A DNA stretch of 64,000 bases from Atopobiaceae bacterium (GTDB taxonomy: Bacteria > Actinomycetota > Coriobacteriia > Coriobacteriales > Atopobiaceae): contig JAUNEG010000013.1 in the NCBI GenBank assembly GCA_030525685.1, positions 1 through 64,000 of the forward strand. Reading direction: 5' to 3'. Below, piece by piece: positions 33,532 to 43,036 of the stretch. The position numbers were made by a program, and so were the translations under genes. Below the pieces are notes generated by a model. It saw only the letters and a program-made list of their open reading frames with translations, was not told the DNA's origin and did no database searches. Each line of letters begins with the position of its first letter. Position 1 is the stretch's first letter.

Positions 33532-33553
33532 GGGGCCCCGTCGCCGGGGCCCC
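33532..33553 (-). terminator. Hairpin terminator after the superoxide reductase gene
   Basis: 9-bp stem GGGGCCCCG / CGGGGCCCC, 4-base loop TCGC, followed on the minus strand by TTTCG. Confidence 0.75.
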
Positions 33554-33576
33554 GCCGAGTCCGATGGTCGCCGAGC

Positions 33577-33957
33577 CTAGACGTCGGCCTTCCAGAGGCC
33601 GTGCAGGTTGCAGTAGGCGTAGACCGTGCCGCCCTCGGAGCAGCAGGCGCCGAACCTGGTCTTGGGCTCGTCGCCGGGCGTCAGGTGCTTGAGGCAGAGC
33701 TTTCCGTCCGTCACGAGCGCGATCCACTCGATGTAGTGCTCCTCGGTCATGGGGTGGGCAACCTCGCCCACGGAGACCACGATGTGGCTGCCGTCCTTGG
33801 CGACGACGGGCACGTGCTTCTCGGTGGCGGCGTCGGTGGAGCCGGCGACGAGCAGCTCCATGGGCTCGCCGCAGCAACTCGGCGTGACGCCCCCGTCCCT
33901 CACGACGGCCACGATGTTGCCGCAGTGGTTGCAGCGGTAGAACTTGACCTCGGCCAT
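33577..33957 (-). CDS. dfx: Superoxide reductase (desulfoferrodoxin)
   Basis: 126-residue 2Fe-type desulfoferrodoxin reducing superoxide to peroxide in anaerobes. The N-terminal desulforedoxin domain has CNHCGN and PSCCGEPM (four Cys for centre I); the catalytic centre II ligands are the His in EKHVPVV, HPMTEEHYIEWI and the Cys/His pair in CNLHGLW. ATG 33957 follows AGAGGA. Single-gene unit ending in a strong hairpin. Confidence 0.95.
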   Translation of the reverse strand: MAEVKFYRCNHCGNIVAVVRDGGVTPSCCGEPMELLVAGSTDAATEKHVPVVAKDGSHIVVSVGEVAHPMTEEHYIEWIALVTDGKLCLKHLTPGDEPKTRFGACCSEGGTVYAYCNLHGLWKADV

Positions 33958-34104
33958 GATGGGTCCTCTCTCATGGGTCGGGCGCCGTCTGCGCCCGTTG
34001 CCTCTCTCGTACCCGTCCGGAGGCGACCCTAAGCCGAGAAGGGCGGGCGGGACCCGGAGGTGGTAAAACGATACCGAACGCCCACACGCCCCCGAGGAGG
34101 ACCC

Positions 34105-34686
34105 ATGACCGCAGACCCGCGCACGCTCGTGATCGTAGCCCACCCCGACCTCTCCGGCTCGAGCCGCGTGAACCGCCGCTGGGCCCGTGAGCTCGCCGCC
34201 CACCCGGACGAGTTCGTCGTGCGCGACCTCTACGCGCTCTACCCCTCCGGCACGCTCGGCGAGAAGGACGTGGAGGCCGAACGCGCCGTTCTCGCCGCCC
34301 ACGGAACGATCGTCTTCCAGTTCCCGGTCTACTGGTACAGCGCGCCGGCACTGCTGCGCACCTGGACCGACGAGGTCTACGGCCTCGGCTGGGCCTACGG
34401 CGGGGAGAAGGCGGAGCCCGGCGAGCCCGGGCGCATGCTCGCGGGCAAGCGCTTTGCGGTGGCCATGTGCGCGGGCGACGTCGAGGCCAACTACCGCCGC
34501 GAGGGCACCGTGGGCTTCACGCCCGCCGAGGTGATCACCCCCTTCCGCGCGACGGCCAACTACGTGGGCGCGACCTGCGTGGCCGAGCCGTTCACGCTCT
34601 TCGGCACCGAGGCCGCCCTCGCCGACGACGAGCTCGAGGCCAGCGCCGCCGCCTACCTCGCCTGGCTGCGCGGTCTAGGCGCGTAG
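34105..34686 (+). CDS. NAD(P)H-dependent flavodoxin-fold oxidoreductase (NQO1/KefF/MdaB-like)
   Basis: 193 residues of the NAD(P)H dehydrogenase (quinone) flavodoxin-like fold. TLVIVAHPDLSGSSRVNR forms the FMN-phosphate region, and FQFPVYWYSAPALLRTWTDEVYGLGWAYG is the signature of the family (FPxYWYSxPAxLKxWxD). These enzymes reduce quinones or nitro compounds with two electrons. ATG 34105 follows GAGGAGG. Monocistronic, divergent from superoxide reductase. Confidence 0.88.
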   Translation: MTADPRTLVIVAHPDLSGSSRVNRRWARELAAHPDEFVVRDLYALYPSGTLGEKDVEAERAVLAAHGTIVFQFPVYWYSAPALLRTWTDEVYGLGWAYGGEKAEPGEPGRMLAGKRFAVAMCAGDVEANYRREGTVGFTPAEVITPFRATANYVGATCVAEPFTLFGTEAALADDELEASAAAYLAWLRGLGA

Positions 34687-34715
34687 CCCCGTCGCGGCCG
34701 CCCCGGCTTACCCGA

Positions 34716-34775
34716 GTGACAGGATTTACGTTCCGTGCGGACGTCGCAGGGGCCGCGGGGCGCAAAACCTGTCAC
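34716..34775. repeat. 60-bp inverted-repeat element, copy 1 (TGACAG family)
   Basis: Ends GTGACAGG (34716-34723) and CCTGTCAC (34768-34775), inside the gap between the oxidoreductase and dnaE. Its reverse complement shares TGACAG, TGC and CCCGCGGCCC with copy 2 at identical offsets. Confidence 0.75.
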
Positions 34776-34806
34776 CCGACGAGACGGCGCGGGCCCCGGC
34801 AGCCGC

Positions 34807-37800
34807 CTACGCCACGAGCACCTTGCCCTGGCGACCCACGAGGTCGGTCATCTCGGCGATGAGGACCATGTTGCGCGCGTCGATCCGGCAGGGCAGCTCC
34901 ATGCGCATGACGTCTCCCGAGGTGGCCTCCACGCGCAGCTCCACGTGGTCGAGGCCGGGATAGCGGCCGAGCACCTCGCCCAGGCTGTCCATGTAGGGTC
35001 GCGTGAGCATGGAGGCGGGGATGTTCACCTCCATGACCTTGGGCCGGTTGGTCTTCTCGTCTAGGACGAGCGGCTCGACGGACCTGCAGATCACCTGGTT
35101 GCCGCGGTCGGAGCGCTCGAGCTTGCCCTCCACGCGCACGAACACGTTGCCCACGCTCGCGCCCGTCTCGGCGTCCACCTCGCCGGCGAGCGTGGCGGCG
35201 CACTTCTTGTAGAGCTTGGGGAACACGACGAGCGTGACCTCGCCCTCCATGTCCTCGAGCGTGACGATGGCCATGGAGTCGCCGTTCTTGGTTGTCTTCT
35301 TCTGCAGGGCCGAGACCATGCCGGCAAGACGGATCACCTTGCCCTCGGGCACCTTGAAGCGCTCATGGACGGCACCCGTGGCATCGGCCACCTCCTCGGC
35401 GACCTCGATGTCCGCGATCGTGTAGTCGCGACTCTTGGCGAGCGCGTACTCGTAGGGACGCAGCGGGTGGTCGGAGACGTAGAGACCGAGCACCTCGTGC
35501 TCCTTGGCGAGCTTGATCGAGCGGTCCCACTCCACGCCGTCCGAGGGCGGCACGCTGTTCTCGAAGCCGGAGCCCTCCACGCTGCCAAAGAGGTCGAAGA
35601 GGGAGGTCTGGCCCGTGGCGCGCTCCTTCTGGCGCCGGGCGGCGGCGTCGATGATGTTCTCGGGATTGGCCTTGTCCACGAAGCGCATGAGCTCCATGCG
35701 GGTGTAGCCCGTGGAGTCGAACGCGCCGGAGCAAATCAGCGCCTCGACCACGCGGCGGTTGGCCTGGGAGGAGTCCATGCGATCCACGAAGTCATGGAGG
35801 TTGGCGAAGGGGCCGTTCTTCTCGCGCTCCTCCATGATCGCCTCGCCCGCGCCCTCGCCCACGCCGCGGATGCCGGCGAAGCCGAAGTGCACGCCCTCGC
35901 CCGTGGCCGTGAAGTCGCGGCCGGACTCGTTGATGTCCGGGGGCAGAATGGCGATCCCCTCGTGGCGGTAGGCGGTGACGTAGTGCGCGATCTTCTCGGT
36001 CTTGCCCATGTAGGACGTGAGGACCGAGGCCATGTACTCCCGTGGGTAGTGGGCCTTGAGCCAGGCCGTCTGCATGACGAGGATGGCATAGCCGGCCGAG
36101 TGGGACTTGTTGAACGCGTAGGACGCGAACTCGAGGACGTCGTCCCAGATTTTCTGGGCTATCTCCTTCTTGTAGCCGTTCTTGACGGCGCCGTTCATCC
36201 AGTGGTCGTAGGTGGTCTCGTCCTTGCCGTCGTCCCAGTGGAAGACGGTCGAGGTGAGGAGCTTGATCTTCTTCTTGGCCACGGGCTTGCGGATGCGGCT
36301 GTCCGACTCGCCGGCCGAGAAGCCCGACATCTTCATGGAGATCCGCATGACCTGCTCCTGGTAGACCATCGTGCCGTAGGTCTCGGAGAGGATGTCGTCC
36401 AGGCGCGGATCGTAGGAGACGGCCTCCTCGCGCCCGTTCATGCGGTTGATGTAGCTCGTGACCATGCCGGCGCCGAGCGGGCCCGGGCGGTACAGGGCGA
36501 TAAGGGCGACGACCTGCTTGTACTCGGTCGGGCGCATGTTCTTGATCGTGGACGTCATGCCCGCGGACTCGATCTGGAAGACGCCCGCGGTGCGGCCCTC
36601 GCGCATGAGCTTGTAGATCTCAGGGTCGTCGAAGGGGATCTCGTCGACGTTGATGTCCACGCCGTGGTTGGCCTTGATGTTGGCGAGGGCCTTGGAGATG
36701 ACCGTGAGGGTACGCAGGCCCAGGAAGTCCATCTTGAGCAGACCCATGTCGGCGACGGAGTGACCCTCGTACTGGGTGATCTCGACGCCGCCCTTGGTGT
36801 CCACCTTGGTGGGCACGTGGTCGTTCACCGGCGTGGGGGTAATCAGGACCGCGCAGGCGTGGACGCCCTCGCCGCGGTGCAGGCCCTCGATCGAGAGGGC
36901 GGCGTCGATGATGCGGCGGGAGTCGGCGTCGTCCGTGTAGGCGGCCTCGAAGTCCGGCGAGTACTGGTCGGGGTGCTTCTCGCTCTTGTGCAGCGCGGCG
37001 CCGAGCGTGAGCTTGGGGTCGTTGTTGAGCATCTTGGAGAGCTTCTGGGCCTGCCACACGGGGAAGCCGAGGACGCGCGCGGCGTCGTTGATCGCCTGCT
37101 TGGCCTTGATCGTGGAGTAGGTGATGACGTGGCAGACGCGCTCGGGGCCGTAGAGCTGGCGGACGTGCTCGACGACCTCGAGGCGACGCTCATCGTCGAA
37201 GTCCATGTCGATATCCGGCATCTCCGAGCGCTCCGGCGAGAGGAAGCGCTCGAACATGAGGCCGTTGTCGAGCGGGTCGAAGGTAGTGATGTCCATGGCG
37301 TAGGCCACGATGGCGCCCGCGGCCGAGCCGCGGCCGGGGCCGACGCCGATGCCGTTGCGCTTGGCCCAGCGCACATACTCCTGCACGATGAGGAAGTAGT
37401 CCGCGAAGCCCTTCTCGCAGATGACCTTGTACTCGTACTCGAAGCGCTCCCTGACGTTCTCCCCGCCCACGGTGAGCTCGCGCCAGTTCTCGCCGTAGCG
37501 GCGCGCGAGGCCCTCCTCGCACTCCTGCCTGAAGCGCTGCTCGGAGGTCTCCCCCTCGCGCAGGTCCGGGAACTTGGGGAGATACATGTGCGACCAGTCG
37601 AGCTCGTAGTTGCACTTGTCGGCGACCTCGAGCGTGTTGTCGACGACCTCCGGGCACCACGAGAAGAGCTCGCGCATCTCCTCCTCGCTCTTGATGTAGA
37701 ACTCGGCGCCGGTCATCTGCTTGCGGTTGGTGTCGTCCAGGCGCGAGGCGGTGCCGATGCAGGAGAGGACGTCCTGGGTGGGGGCGTCTTCGCGCGTGAG

Positions 37801-38637
37801 GTAGTGGTTGTCGTTGGTGGCGACGACCTTGATGCCGAGCTCGCGGCCGAGCTTCACGATCTGCTCGGAGAGCGTGCGGTCGGTGAAGCCGCCCCAGTTG
37901 GGGTCCGAGAGGCCGTGGTCCTGGACCTCGAGGTAGAAGTCGTCCCCGAAGATCTCCTGGTAGGCGAGCGCCCAGCGGCGCGCCTCGTCCGGGCGGCCGT
38001 CGAAGTACATGCGCGGGATGATGCCCGAGACGCAGGCCGAGGTGCAGATGATGCCCTCGTGGTAGCGACGCAGCATGTCGAGGGTGGTGCGCGGGTAGTA
38101 GTAGAACATGTCGCCGGAGGCCGCCTCGCTCATCATCTTCATGAGGTTGACGTAGCCGGTCTCGTTTTTGGCGAGAAGGATCAGGTGATAGCGGTGCTGC
38201 CGCGTGCCCTTCTCGATGCAGTCATCCGTGATGAAGTAGGCCTCGCAGCCGAAGATCGGCTTGATCAGCAGGCTCGGGCGGTTGGCGCGCACGGCCTCGA
38301 GGTCGTGGGTCTCCTCCCAGATGCGCACGTCGGAGGCCCACTGCGCGTGGACGCGGTCATGCGGCGCGGCGTCCGGGGCGTCCGCCTCGGGCTCCTCGAG
38401 CTCCCAGCCCTTCTGGAAGCACTCGAGGTCATGCTTCCACTGGTGCATGTCCTTCTGGTCGTCGTTGTAGCGGCGGCACTCCATGTCGAAGTCGGGCACG
38501 CCGAACATGTAGCCGTGGTCGGTGAGGGCGAGCGCCGGCATGCCGAGGTCGACGGCGCGCCTGACCATGTCCGAGACGCGCGTGGCGGCGTCCAGAATCG
38601 AGAAGTCCGAGTGGTTGTGGAGGTGAACGAAGGCCAT
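34807..38637 (-). CDS. dnaE: DNA polymerase III subunit alpha
   Basis: 1,276-residue replicative polymerase. The PHP domain starts FVHLHNHSDFSILDAATR; the C-family palm shows GPGRGSAAGAIVAYA and the catalytic acids in PDIDMDFDDERR, later HVITYSTIKAKQAIND, and a C-terminal helix-hairpin-helix and OB-fold region (VIRLAGMVSALQKKTTKNG). ATG 38637 was preferred over one 39 bases upstream because GGAG precedes it and the family starts this way. A TATCCT -10-like hexamer lies shortly upstream. Confidence 0.97.
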   Translation of the reverse strand: MAFVHLHNHSDFSILDAATRVSDMVRRAVDLGMPALALTDHGYMFGVPDFDMECRRYNDDQKDMHQWKHDLECFQKGWELEEPEADAPDAAPHDRVHAQWASDVRIWEETHDLEAVRANRPSLLIKPIFGCEAYFITDDCIEKGTRQHRYHLILLAKNETGYVNLMKMMSEAASGDMFYYYPRTTLDMLRRYHEGIICTSACVSGIIPRMYFDGRPDEARRWALAYQEIFGDDFYLEVQDHGLSDPNWGGFTDRTLSEQIVKLGRELGIKVVATNDNHYLTREDAPTQDVLSCIGTASRLDDTNRKQMTGAEFYIKSEEEMRELFSWCPEVVDNTLEVADKCNYELDWSHMYLPKFPDLREGETSEQRFRQECEEGLARRYGENWRELTVGGENVRERFEYEYKVICEKGFADYFLIVQEYVRWAKRNGIGVGPGRGSAAGAIVAYAMDITTFDPLDNGLMFERFLSPERSEMPDIDMDFDDERRLEVVEHVRQLYGPERVCHVITYSTIKAKQAINDAARVLGFPVWQAQKLSKMLNNDPKLTLGAALHKSEKHPDQYSPDFEAAYTDDADSRRIIDAALSIEGLHRGEGVHACAVLITPTPVNDHVPTKVDTKGGVEITQYEGHSVADMGLLKMDFLGLRTLTVISKALANIKANHGVDINVDEIPFDDPEIYKLMREGRTAGVFQIESAGMTSTIKNMRPTEYKQVVALIALYRPGPLGAGMVTSYINRMNGREEAVSYDPRLDDILSETYGTMVYQEQVMRISMKMSGFSAGESDSRIRKPVAKKKIKLLTSTVFHWDDGKDETTYDHWMNGAVKNGYKKEIAQKIWDDVLEFASYAFNKSHSAGYAILVMQTAWLKAHYPREYMASVLTSYMGKTEKIAHYVTAYRHEGIAILPPDINESGRDFTATGEGVHFGFAGIRGVGEGAGEAIMEEREKNGPFANLHDFVDRMDSSQANRRVVEALICSGAFDSTGYTRMELMRFVDKANPENIIDAAARRQKERATGQTSLFDLFGSVEGSGFENSVPPSDGVEWDRSIKLAKEHEVLGLYVSDHPLRPYEYALAKSRDYTIADIEVAEEVADATGAVHERFKVPEGKVIRLAGMVSALQKKTTKNGDSMAIVTLEDMEGEVTLVVFPKLYKKCAATLAGEVDAETGASVGNVFVRVEGKLERSDRGNQVICRSVEPLVLDEKTNRPKVMEVNIPASMLTRPYMDSLGEVLGRYPGLDHVELRVEATSGDVMRMELPCRIDARNMVLIAEMTDLVGRQGKVLVA

Positions 38638-38922
38638 GGGTGCTCCGGGGTATGGGGGGCGCGTTTTTCTCGTCACCTAGGATAGCCGAAGCCGCGGACG
38701 GGATTGCGCCTCGCGCCAGACGCGCGAGCTGCGGCTCGTTTTGTTCTCGCAGCTACACGGCATGCAAAATTCTCAAGCTCGAGATGGCAGCCGCGGCGAC
38801 CCCGAGCGCGTAGACGCGTGGCGAGAAGAACCTCGGCGCCTTAGGGAAGTATTAGCAGTCGGTTCATGCGCCGTTATGGCGGGCGCCCCTAGGCTTGGGC
38901 AATCCCAGTCGAAGGAGGAAGC

Positions 38923-39597
38923 ATGAACACGATTCGCGTGGCGCCGCGCAGGTACATCAAACGCAGGAGGGCGCGGCGGGTACCGTTTGTCCTCGGGGCC
39001 GTCGGGGCGCTGGTAGTCGCGCTCGCCGTCGTCGCCTGGTTCGTTGTCGCCTCGACGGCTCATGGGACAGCGCAGCCGGCACACTCCACGCCCCGCTCGG
39101 AGTGGCGCACCGGTGAAGTCCCCTTCCTGTATCAGACCGACCCACAGTGGGCGGGCCGCCCCTATGCCGGCGGGACCGTCGAGAAGAACGGGTGCGGCCC
39201 CACGTGCCTCTCGATGGTCTACGTCGCACTCACCGGGCGCGACGACCTCGACCCCGCCGCCATGGCGGACTTCTCGGAGCGCGGCGGCCACACGACTGAC
39301 GGGATGACGGCGTGGGCACTCATGAGCGACGGCGCGGCAGAGCTGGGACTTGCCTCCGAGGAGCTGCCCGCCAGCACGGCGGCCGTGCGCGAGGCGCTTC
39401 TCGCCGGAAAGCCTGTCATCTGCAGCGTGGGGCCGGGAGACTTCACCACCACGGGCCACTTCATCGTACTCTCTGGCCTGACCGAGGACGGCGAGGTCGT
39501 CGTGCACGACCCCAACAGCGCCGAGCGCAGCGCGCGTCCCTGGGACCTCGAGCGCGTGCTCGGCCAGTGCCTGAACCTGTGGGCCTTCTCAGTGTGA
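38923..39597 (+). CDS. Membrane-anchored C39-family cysteine peptidase
   Basis: 224 residues: a basic cytoplasmic N-terminus (RRYIKRRRARR), one membrane segment at about 22-46, then an extracytoplasmic papain-like C39 domain with catalytic Cys in NGCGPTCLSM, His in TTGHFIVL and Asp in VHDPNS. Such stand-alone C39-like domains are thought to cleave Gly-rich peptides or act on cell-wall peptides; no bacteriocin gene is adjacent. ATG 38923 has GGAGG at good spacing. Its end overlaps the end of the convergent sensor kinase by 9 bases. Confidence 0.85.
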   Translation: MNTIRVAPRRYIKRRRARRVPFVLGAVGALVVALAVVAWFVVASTAHGTAQPAHSTPRSEWRTGEVPFLYQTDPQWAGRPYAGGTVEKNGCGPTCLSMVYVALTGRDDLDPAAMADFSERGGHTTDGMTAWALMSDGAAELGLASEELPASTAAVREALLAGKPVICSVGPGDFTTTGHFIVLSGLTEDGEVVVHDPNSAERSARPWDLERVLGQCLNLWAFSV

Positions 39598-40779
39598 GAG
39601 CGGCAGCTCGACGGCGAAGGTGGTGAGGCCGTTCTCGCTCGCGGCGGAGATGGTGCCGCCGTGCAGCTCGACGATCTCGCGCGCGATGGCAAGACCGAGG
39701 CCGGCGCCGCCGGTGGCGCTCCCGCGGGACTCGTCCAGCCGGAAGAAGCGGTCGAAGATCGCACGGAGCTTGTGCGAGGGGATGGTCGCGCCCGTGTCGG
39801 ACACGGTGACGACGACGCCCCCCTCCCCGGCCGTGGCCGCGATCTCCACGGGCGTCCCCTCGTCGCTGTAGGCGATCGCATTGCGCAGCAGGTTGCCAAA
39901 GACGCGCGCGAGACGGGCCGCGTCGGCCATGACCACGAGCGGCTCGCCCGGCTGCTCGACGGTCCGCACCGTGCCCGCCACCGTCACCTGCGCCACGTTG
40001 CCGTGGGCGGCAAGCACCGGGTAGAACTCGTCGACAAGCTGGACGAGGAGCCCGGCGAGGTCTACGGGCGCGAGCTCGAGCTCGATGTTCGTGAGGCTGT
40101 AACGCGTGATGTCAAAGAACTCGTTCACCAGGCGCTCGAGGCGACACGCCTTGTCCAGCGCGACGCCCGTGTAGCGGACGCGCTGCGCCTCCGGCATGTC
40201 CGGCACCTCGTCCAGAAGCGAGAGGTAACCGATCACCGAGGTCAGCGGCGTCTTGAGGTCGTGCGCAAGGTAGGTCACGAGGTCGCTCCTGCGTGCGGAC
40301 TCGTCGGCGAGCTGGCGCTCCCGCTCCGCGGCGGCGCGCTTGGCGTCGGCGGCGACGAGCTCGAGCTCCTCCCAGCCGGGTGGGAACGCCTCGTGGGCCT
40401 CCAGGTCGCGGGCGAGAAAGACGCGCAGCAACTCGGCGGCACGGGCGCGCTCCTCGCGGCGGGCACGGCGGGCGGAGAGGACGGCAGCAGCCGCACAGCC
40501 CGTGGCGAGAAGAACGATGCCGCATATGCCCAGCTGCAGGAAAAGGGACTTTACGCCGGAGGCATCCAGCACCACCTCCGGCCAGAGGCCAAATTCGTTC
40601 AGGTTGTTGATATCCAGGATCTGCGGAGTCAACCAGTCCATGAACGAGCCGTTCCAAGCCTTGTCAACAAAGCCGAAGACCATGCTGAACGCCGCAGACG
40701 CAACCAGAATCGCACCCGCCACCATCGCGACGGTCAGAACGATCGGCAACGCCCCGCCGTTCTTCTCGCTAGCGCTCAA
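39589..40779 (-). CDS. Sensor histidine kinase (VanS-like)
   Basis: About 396 residues. Two membrane segments (about 12-38 and 78-100) border an extracytoplasmic loop of 40 residues; then a HisKA domain with phospho-acceptor YLAHDLKTPLTSVIGY and an ATPase domain with the N box NLLRNAIAYS, G1 SDTGATIP and G2 GGAGLGLAIA. Resembles VanS/enterococcal-type kinases. TTG 40779, overlapping the regulator stop by 11 bases, is the best start since later ATGs would remove the first membrane segment. The start codons sit on a GCGAGAAGAACG motif. Confidence 0.85.
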   Translation of the reverse strand: MSASEKNGGALPIVLTVAMVAGAILVASAAFSMVFGFVDKAWNGSFMDWLTPQILDINNLNEFGLWPEVVLDASGVKSLFLQLGICGIVLLATGCAAAAVLSARRARREERARAAELLRVFLARDLEAHEAFPPGWEELELVAADAKRAAAERERQLADESARRSDLVTYLAHDLKTPLTSVIGYLSLLDEVPDMPEAQRVRYTGVALDKACRLERLVNEFFDITRYSLTNIELELAPVDLAGLLVQLVDEFYPVLAAHGNVAQVTVAGTVRTVEQPGEPLVVMADAARLARVFGNLLRNAIAYSDEGTPVEIAATAGEGGVVVTVSDTGATIPSHKLRAIFDRFFRLDESRGSATGGAGLGLAIAREIVELHGGTISAASENGLTTFAVELPLSH

Positions 40780-41482
40780 TCTTGTACCCCAATCCCCAGA
40801 CGGTCCTGATGTAGCGCGGGTCCTCGAAGGAGTCGCCCATCTTCTCACGCAGGTGCCGCACGTGCACCGTGATGGAGCCCGAGCCGCGCTCGTAGTACTC
40901 GTCGCCAAAGATGCGCTGGTAGAGTTCGCGCGCGGAGACGACCGCGCCGTCCGCCTCGAGCAGGATCCGCAGCAGGGAGAACTCCGTCGGTGTGAGGGCG
41001 AGCGGGCGCTCGTTGAGGGTCACCTCGTGAGCCGGCACGTCGAGCACGAGGCCGCGGCAGGCGATGACGCCGTCCTTCTCGCCATGCGCCCCACCCGCTG
41101 CGTTGTACGTGGTGTAGCGCCTGATCTGCGCCTTCACGCGCGCTACGAGCTCGAGCGGCAGAAAGGGCTTCACCACGTAGTCGTCCGCACCCAGGGTGAG
41201 GCCACAGATCTTGTCCGCCTGCTCGTCGCGGGCCGTGAGCATGATCACCGGGTAGCTGTGGCGCTCGCGGATGGCCCGGCAGACCTCGAGACCGCTCGCG
41301 CCAGGCAGCATGACGTCGAGAATAGCAAGGTCTAGCTGCGGCGCATTGACGTCCGTCACGCGGGCGACCGCCGCCGCACCGTCCCCGAGCGCCTCCACCT
41401 CAAAGCCCTCCGCCTCGAGGTAGACGCGAACGAGCTCGCAGATCTCCGGCTCGTCGTCCACCACCAGCACACGTGCGCCCAT
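40769..41482 (-). CDS. OmpR-family response regulator (VanR-like)
   Basis: 237 residues. Receiver domain with acidic pocket VLVVDDEPE, phospho-acceptor Asp in LAILDVMLPG, switch Thr in MLTARDE and Lys in DDYVVKPF; winged-helix C-terminal domain ending YIRTVWGLGYKIER. First gene of a two-gene operon with the kinase. The regulated genes are unknown; the decayed multidrug transporter nearby was perhaps a target. Confidence 0.94.
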   Translation of the reverse strand: MGARVLVVDDEPEICELVRVYLEAEGFEVEALGDGAAAVARVTDVNAPQLDLAILDVMLPGASGLEVCRAIRERHSYPVIMLTARDEQADKICGLTLGADDYVVKPFLPLELVARVKAQIRRYTTYNAAGGAHGEKDGVIACRGLVLDVPAHEVTLNERPLALTPTEFSLLRILLEADGAVVSARELYQRIFGDEYYERGSGSITVHVRHLREKMGDSFEDPRYIRTVWGLGYKIER

Positions 41483-41806
41483 GCACCCCTCCCCTCATAT
41501 CGGCCACAAGGATACGCGAGAAGAACGCGGCAGTTCCTAACGTTTGCTTAAGGGCGGGCGAGCATGCGACGAATGCCCGACATGCTCGATATCTCCTCAA
41601 GAACGTCGATGAGCTCGTCACTCTGGACGAAGCCCGGATTCAAGAATGTGTGTGCGGCGCCTCCAACCAGACGACACCTCGACAAGGCAGGCATAGGCTC
41701 GAATGGTTTTCATCTGTAGTCTTGTCTTTTCACGCGAGCTGCGCCGTGGGCTCTCGGGCGAACTGCTTGCCGCCCACCCAGTACGAAGCTGAGGACGAGA
41801 AGTCCC
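41483..41806. other. Gap with a possible C-terminal gene remnant
   Basis: No intact gene. On the minus strand an open tail ending at 41550 reads FVQSDELIDVLEEISSMSGI before RRMLARP and a stop, looking like the end of a real protein; its upstream part is broken by stops and a possible frame change near 41670. Family unknown. A GCGAGAAGAACG motif is at about 41516. Confidence 0.3.
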
Positions 41807-41985
41807 CACGTGACTCGATTCCGCGGGGCACCGACCACGCCATCTAGGTGGGCATCGGCGCCGTGCTCACGGTGGCGTGGGGCGTCGTCTCCGGCGCGGA
41901 GTCGTTCTCATGGGCAAAGGTACTGCTCATCGCGGGCCTCGTGGCGTGCGTCGTCGGCCTCAAGCTGGTGGGTGAGACGCACTAG
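41807..41985 (+). pseudogene. Remnant of a small multidrug resistance (SMR/SugE-type) transporter
   Basis: The frame ending at TAG 41983 reads IPRGTDHAI, a stop at 41845, then VGIGAVLTVAWGVVSGAESF and ends VVGLKLVGETH. This is the C-terminal half of an SMR protein (typical AYAVWVGIGAV... then GLKLV). The stop replaces the conserved Trp (TGG to TAG), and the N-terminal half is not recognisable upstream. Confidence 0.65.
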
Positions 41986-42015
41986 GCTCTCGCCGGTCGC
42001 CGTCCTGAACGCTCC

Positions 42016-42903
42016 CTACCCCTCGACGCGAAAGCGGCGAAGCAGCTCCGCAAAGGCGTCCTGCGCCGCGCGGCACGTGTCGAGCAGGTAGCCTCGCTCA
42101 CGACCCCACTGCGAGAGCCCGCGATAGTAGAACAGCTTCACCTCGTCCGTGATGATGAAGGGCGTGATGCCACTGCGCAGGCACTCCTTGAACATGACGA
42201 GCCTACCCACGCGGCCGTTCCCGTCCTGGAAGGGGTGGATGGCCTCGAACTCGGCGTGGAAGGCCACGACGTCCTCGAGCGTCCTTCTCGGCAGCGCCTC
42301 GTACTTCTCGATGAGCTCCGCCATGCGGCCCGAGACCTCCTCGGGAGCGGCCGTCTCGCGACCGCCCACCTCGTTGGGGAGGCGCTTGTAGCCGCCGACC
42401 GCGAACCACCCCTTGCGGCTGTCGGTTGTGCCCTGCTTGAGCTGGGCGTGCAGACCCTTGATGAGGCGCTCGGTCAGGCGCCGGTTGGCTGAGTCGATGA
42501 TCGTGTCCACGCACCGAAAGTGGTTGGCGGCCTCCAGGATGTCGTCCACGCGCACCGCGTCCGTGACGCCGATCGTGTTGGTCTCGAAGATGAGCCGGGT
42601 CTGCTCGTGCGTGAGCCGGCTCCCCTCGATGTGGTTGGAGTTGTAGGCAAACTCGACCTGGACGTGATGGTAGATGCCCCCGTGCGTGCCGGCGGCCCCC
42701 TCCTCGCGAAGCGCGTCGAGAAGCGCGCGCGGCCTCGTACGCGTGCGCGGCCTGCGGCCCGGGCGCTCGGCGTCCTCCGGGATTGCCCACGTCTTTCCGA
42801 TGAGCTCGGCGCCGGGGATGCGCCCCTCGGCGCAATACCCGCGCACCGTGCGCTCGGAGACGTCCCAGAGTCGAGCGGCCTCCGCGACCGTGATGTACCC
42901 CAT
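42016..42903 (-). CDS. Fic-domain protein with N-terminal helix-turn-helix
   Basis: 295 residues. An excisionase/MerR-like helix-turn-helix (ITVAEAARLWDVSERTVRGY, about 3-45) precedes a Fic domain with the complete AMP-transfer motif HPFQDGNGRVGR near residue 215. The segment SNHIEGSRLT near residue 95 fits the autoinhibitory (S/T)xxxE(G/N) helix, so this would be a class II Fic protein held off by its own N-terminal region. Fic enzymes attach AMP to target proteins. ATG 42903 is chosen since GGAGG is six bases before it. Confidence 0.88.
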   Translation of the reverse strand: MGYITVAEAARLWDVSERTVRGYCAEGRIPGAELIGKTWAIPEDAERPGRRPRTRTRPRALLDALREEGAAGTHGGIYHHVQVEFAYNSNHIEGSRLTHEQTRLIFETNTIGVTDAVRVDDILEAANHFRCVDTIIDSANRRLTERLIKGLHAQLKQGTTDSRKGWFAVGGYKRLPNEVGGRETAAPEEVSGRMAELIEKYEALPRRTLEDVVAFHAEFEAIHPFQDGNGRVGRLVMFKECLRSGITPFIITDEVKLFYYRGLSQWGRERGYLLDTCRAAQDAFAELLRRFRVEG

Positions 42904-43036
42904 CGCCATCCTCCGCTATCGGCAGATTAAACGTATCTATAGTTTACTTCTTTCCCATTTAGCTTGCCGATGGCGGCATAGGCGGCCAGCCGAGCGTCAC
43001 GAGAAAAACAGCCCGTCCCGCGCGGTCGTTCTTCTC

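Noticed and set aside
35365-38685. A 1,106-codon plus-strand open frame
   Set aside because: It is antisense to dnaE and has no recognisable domain.
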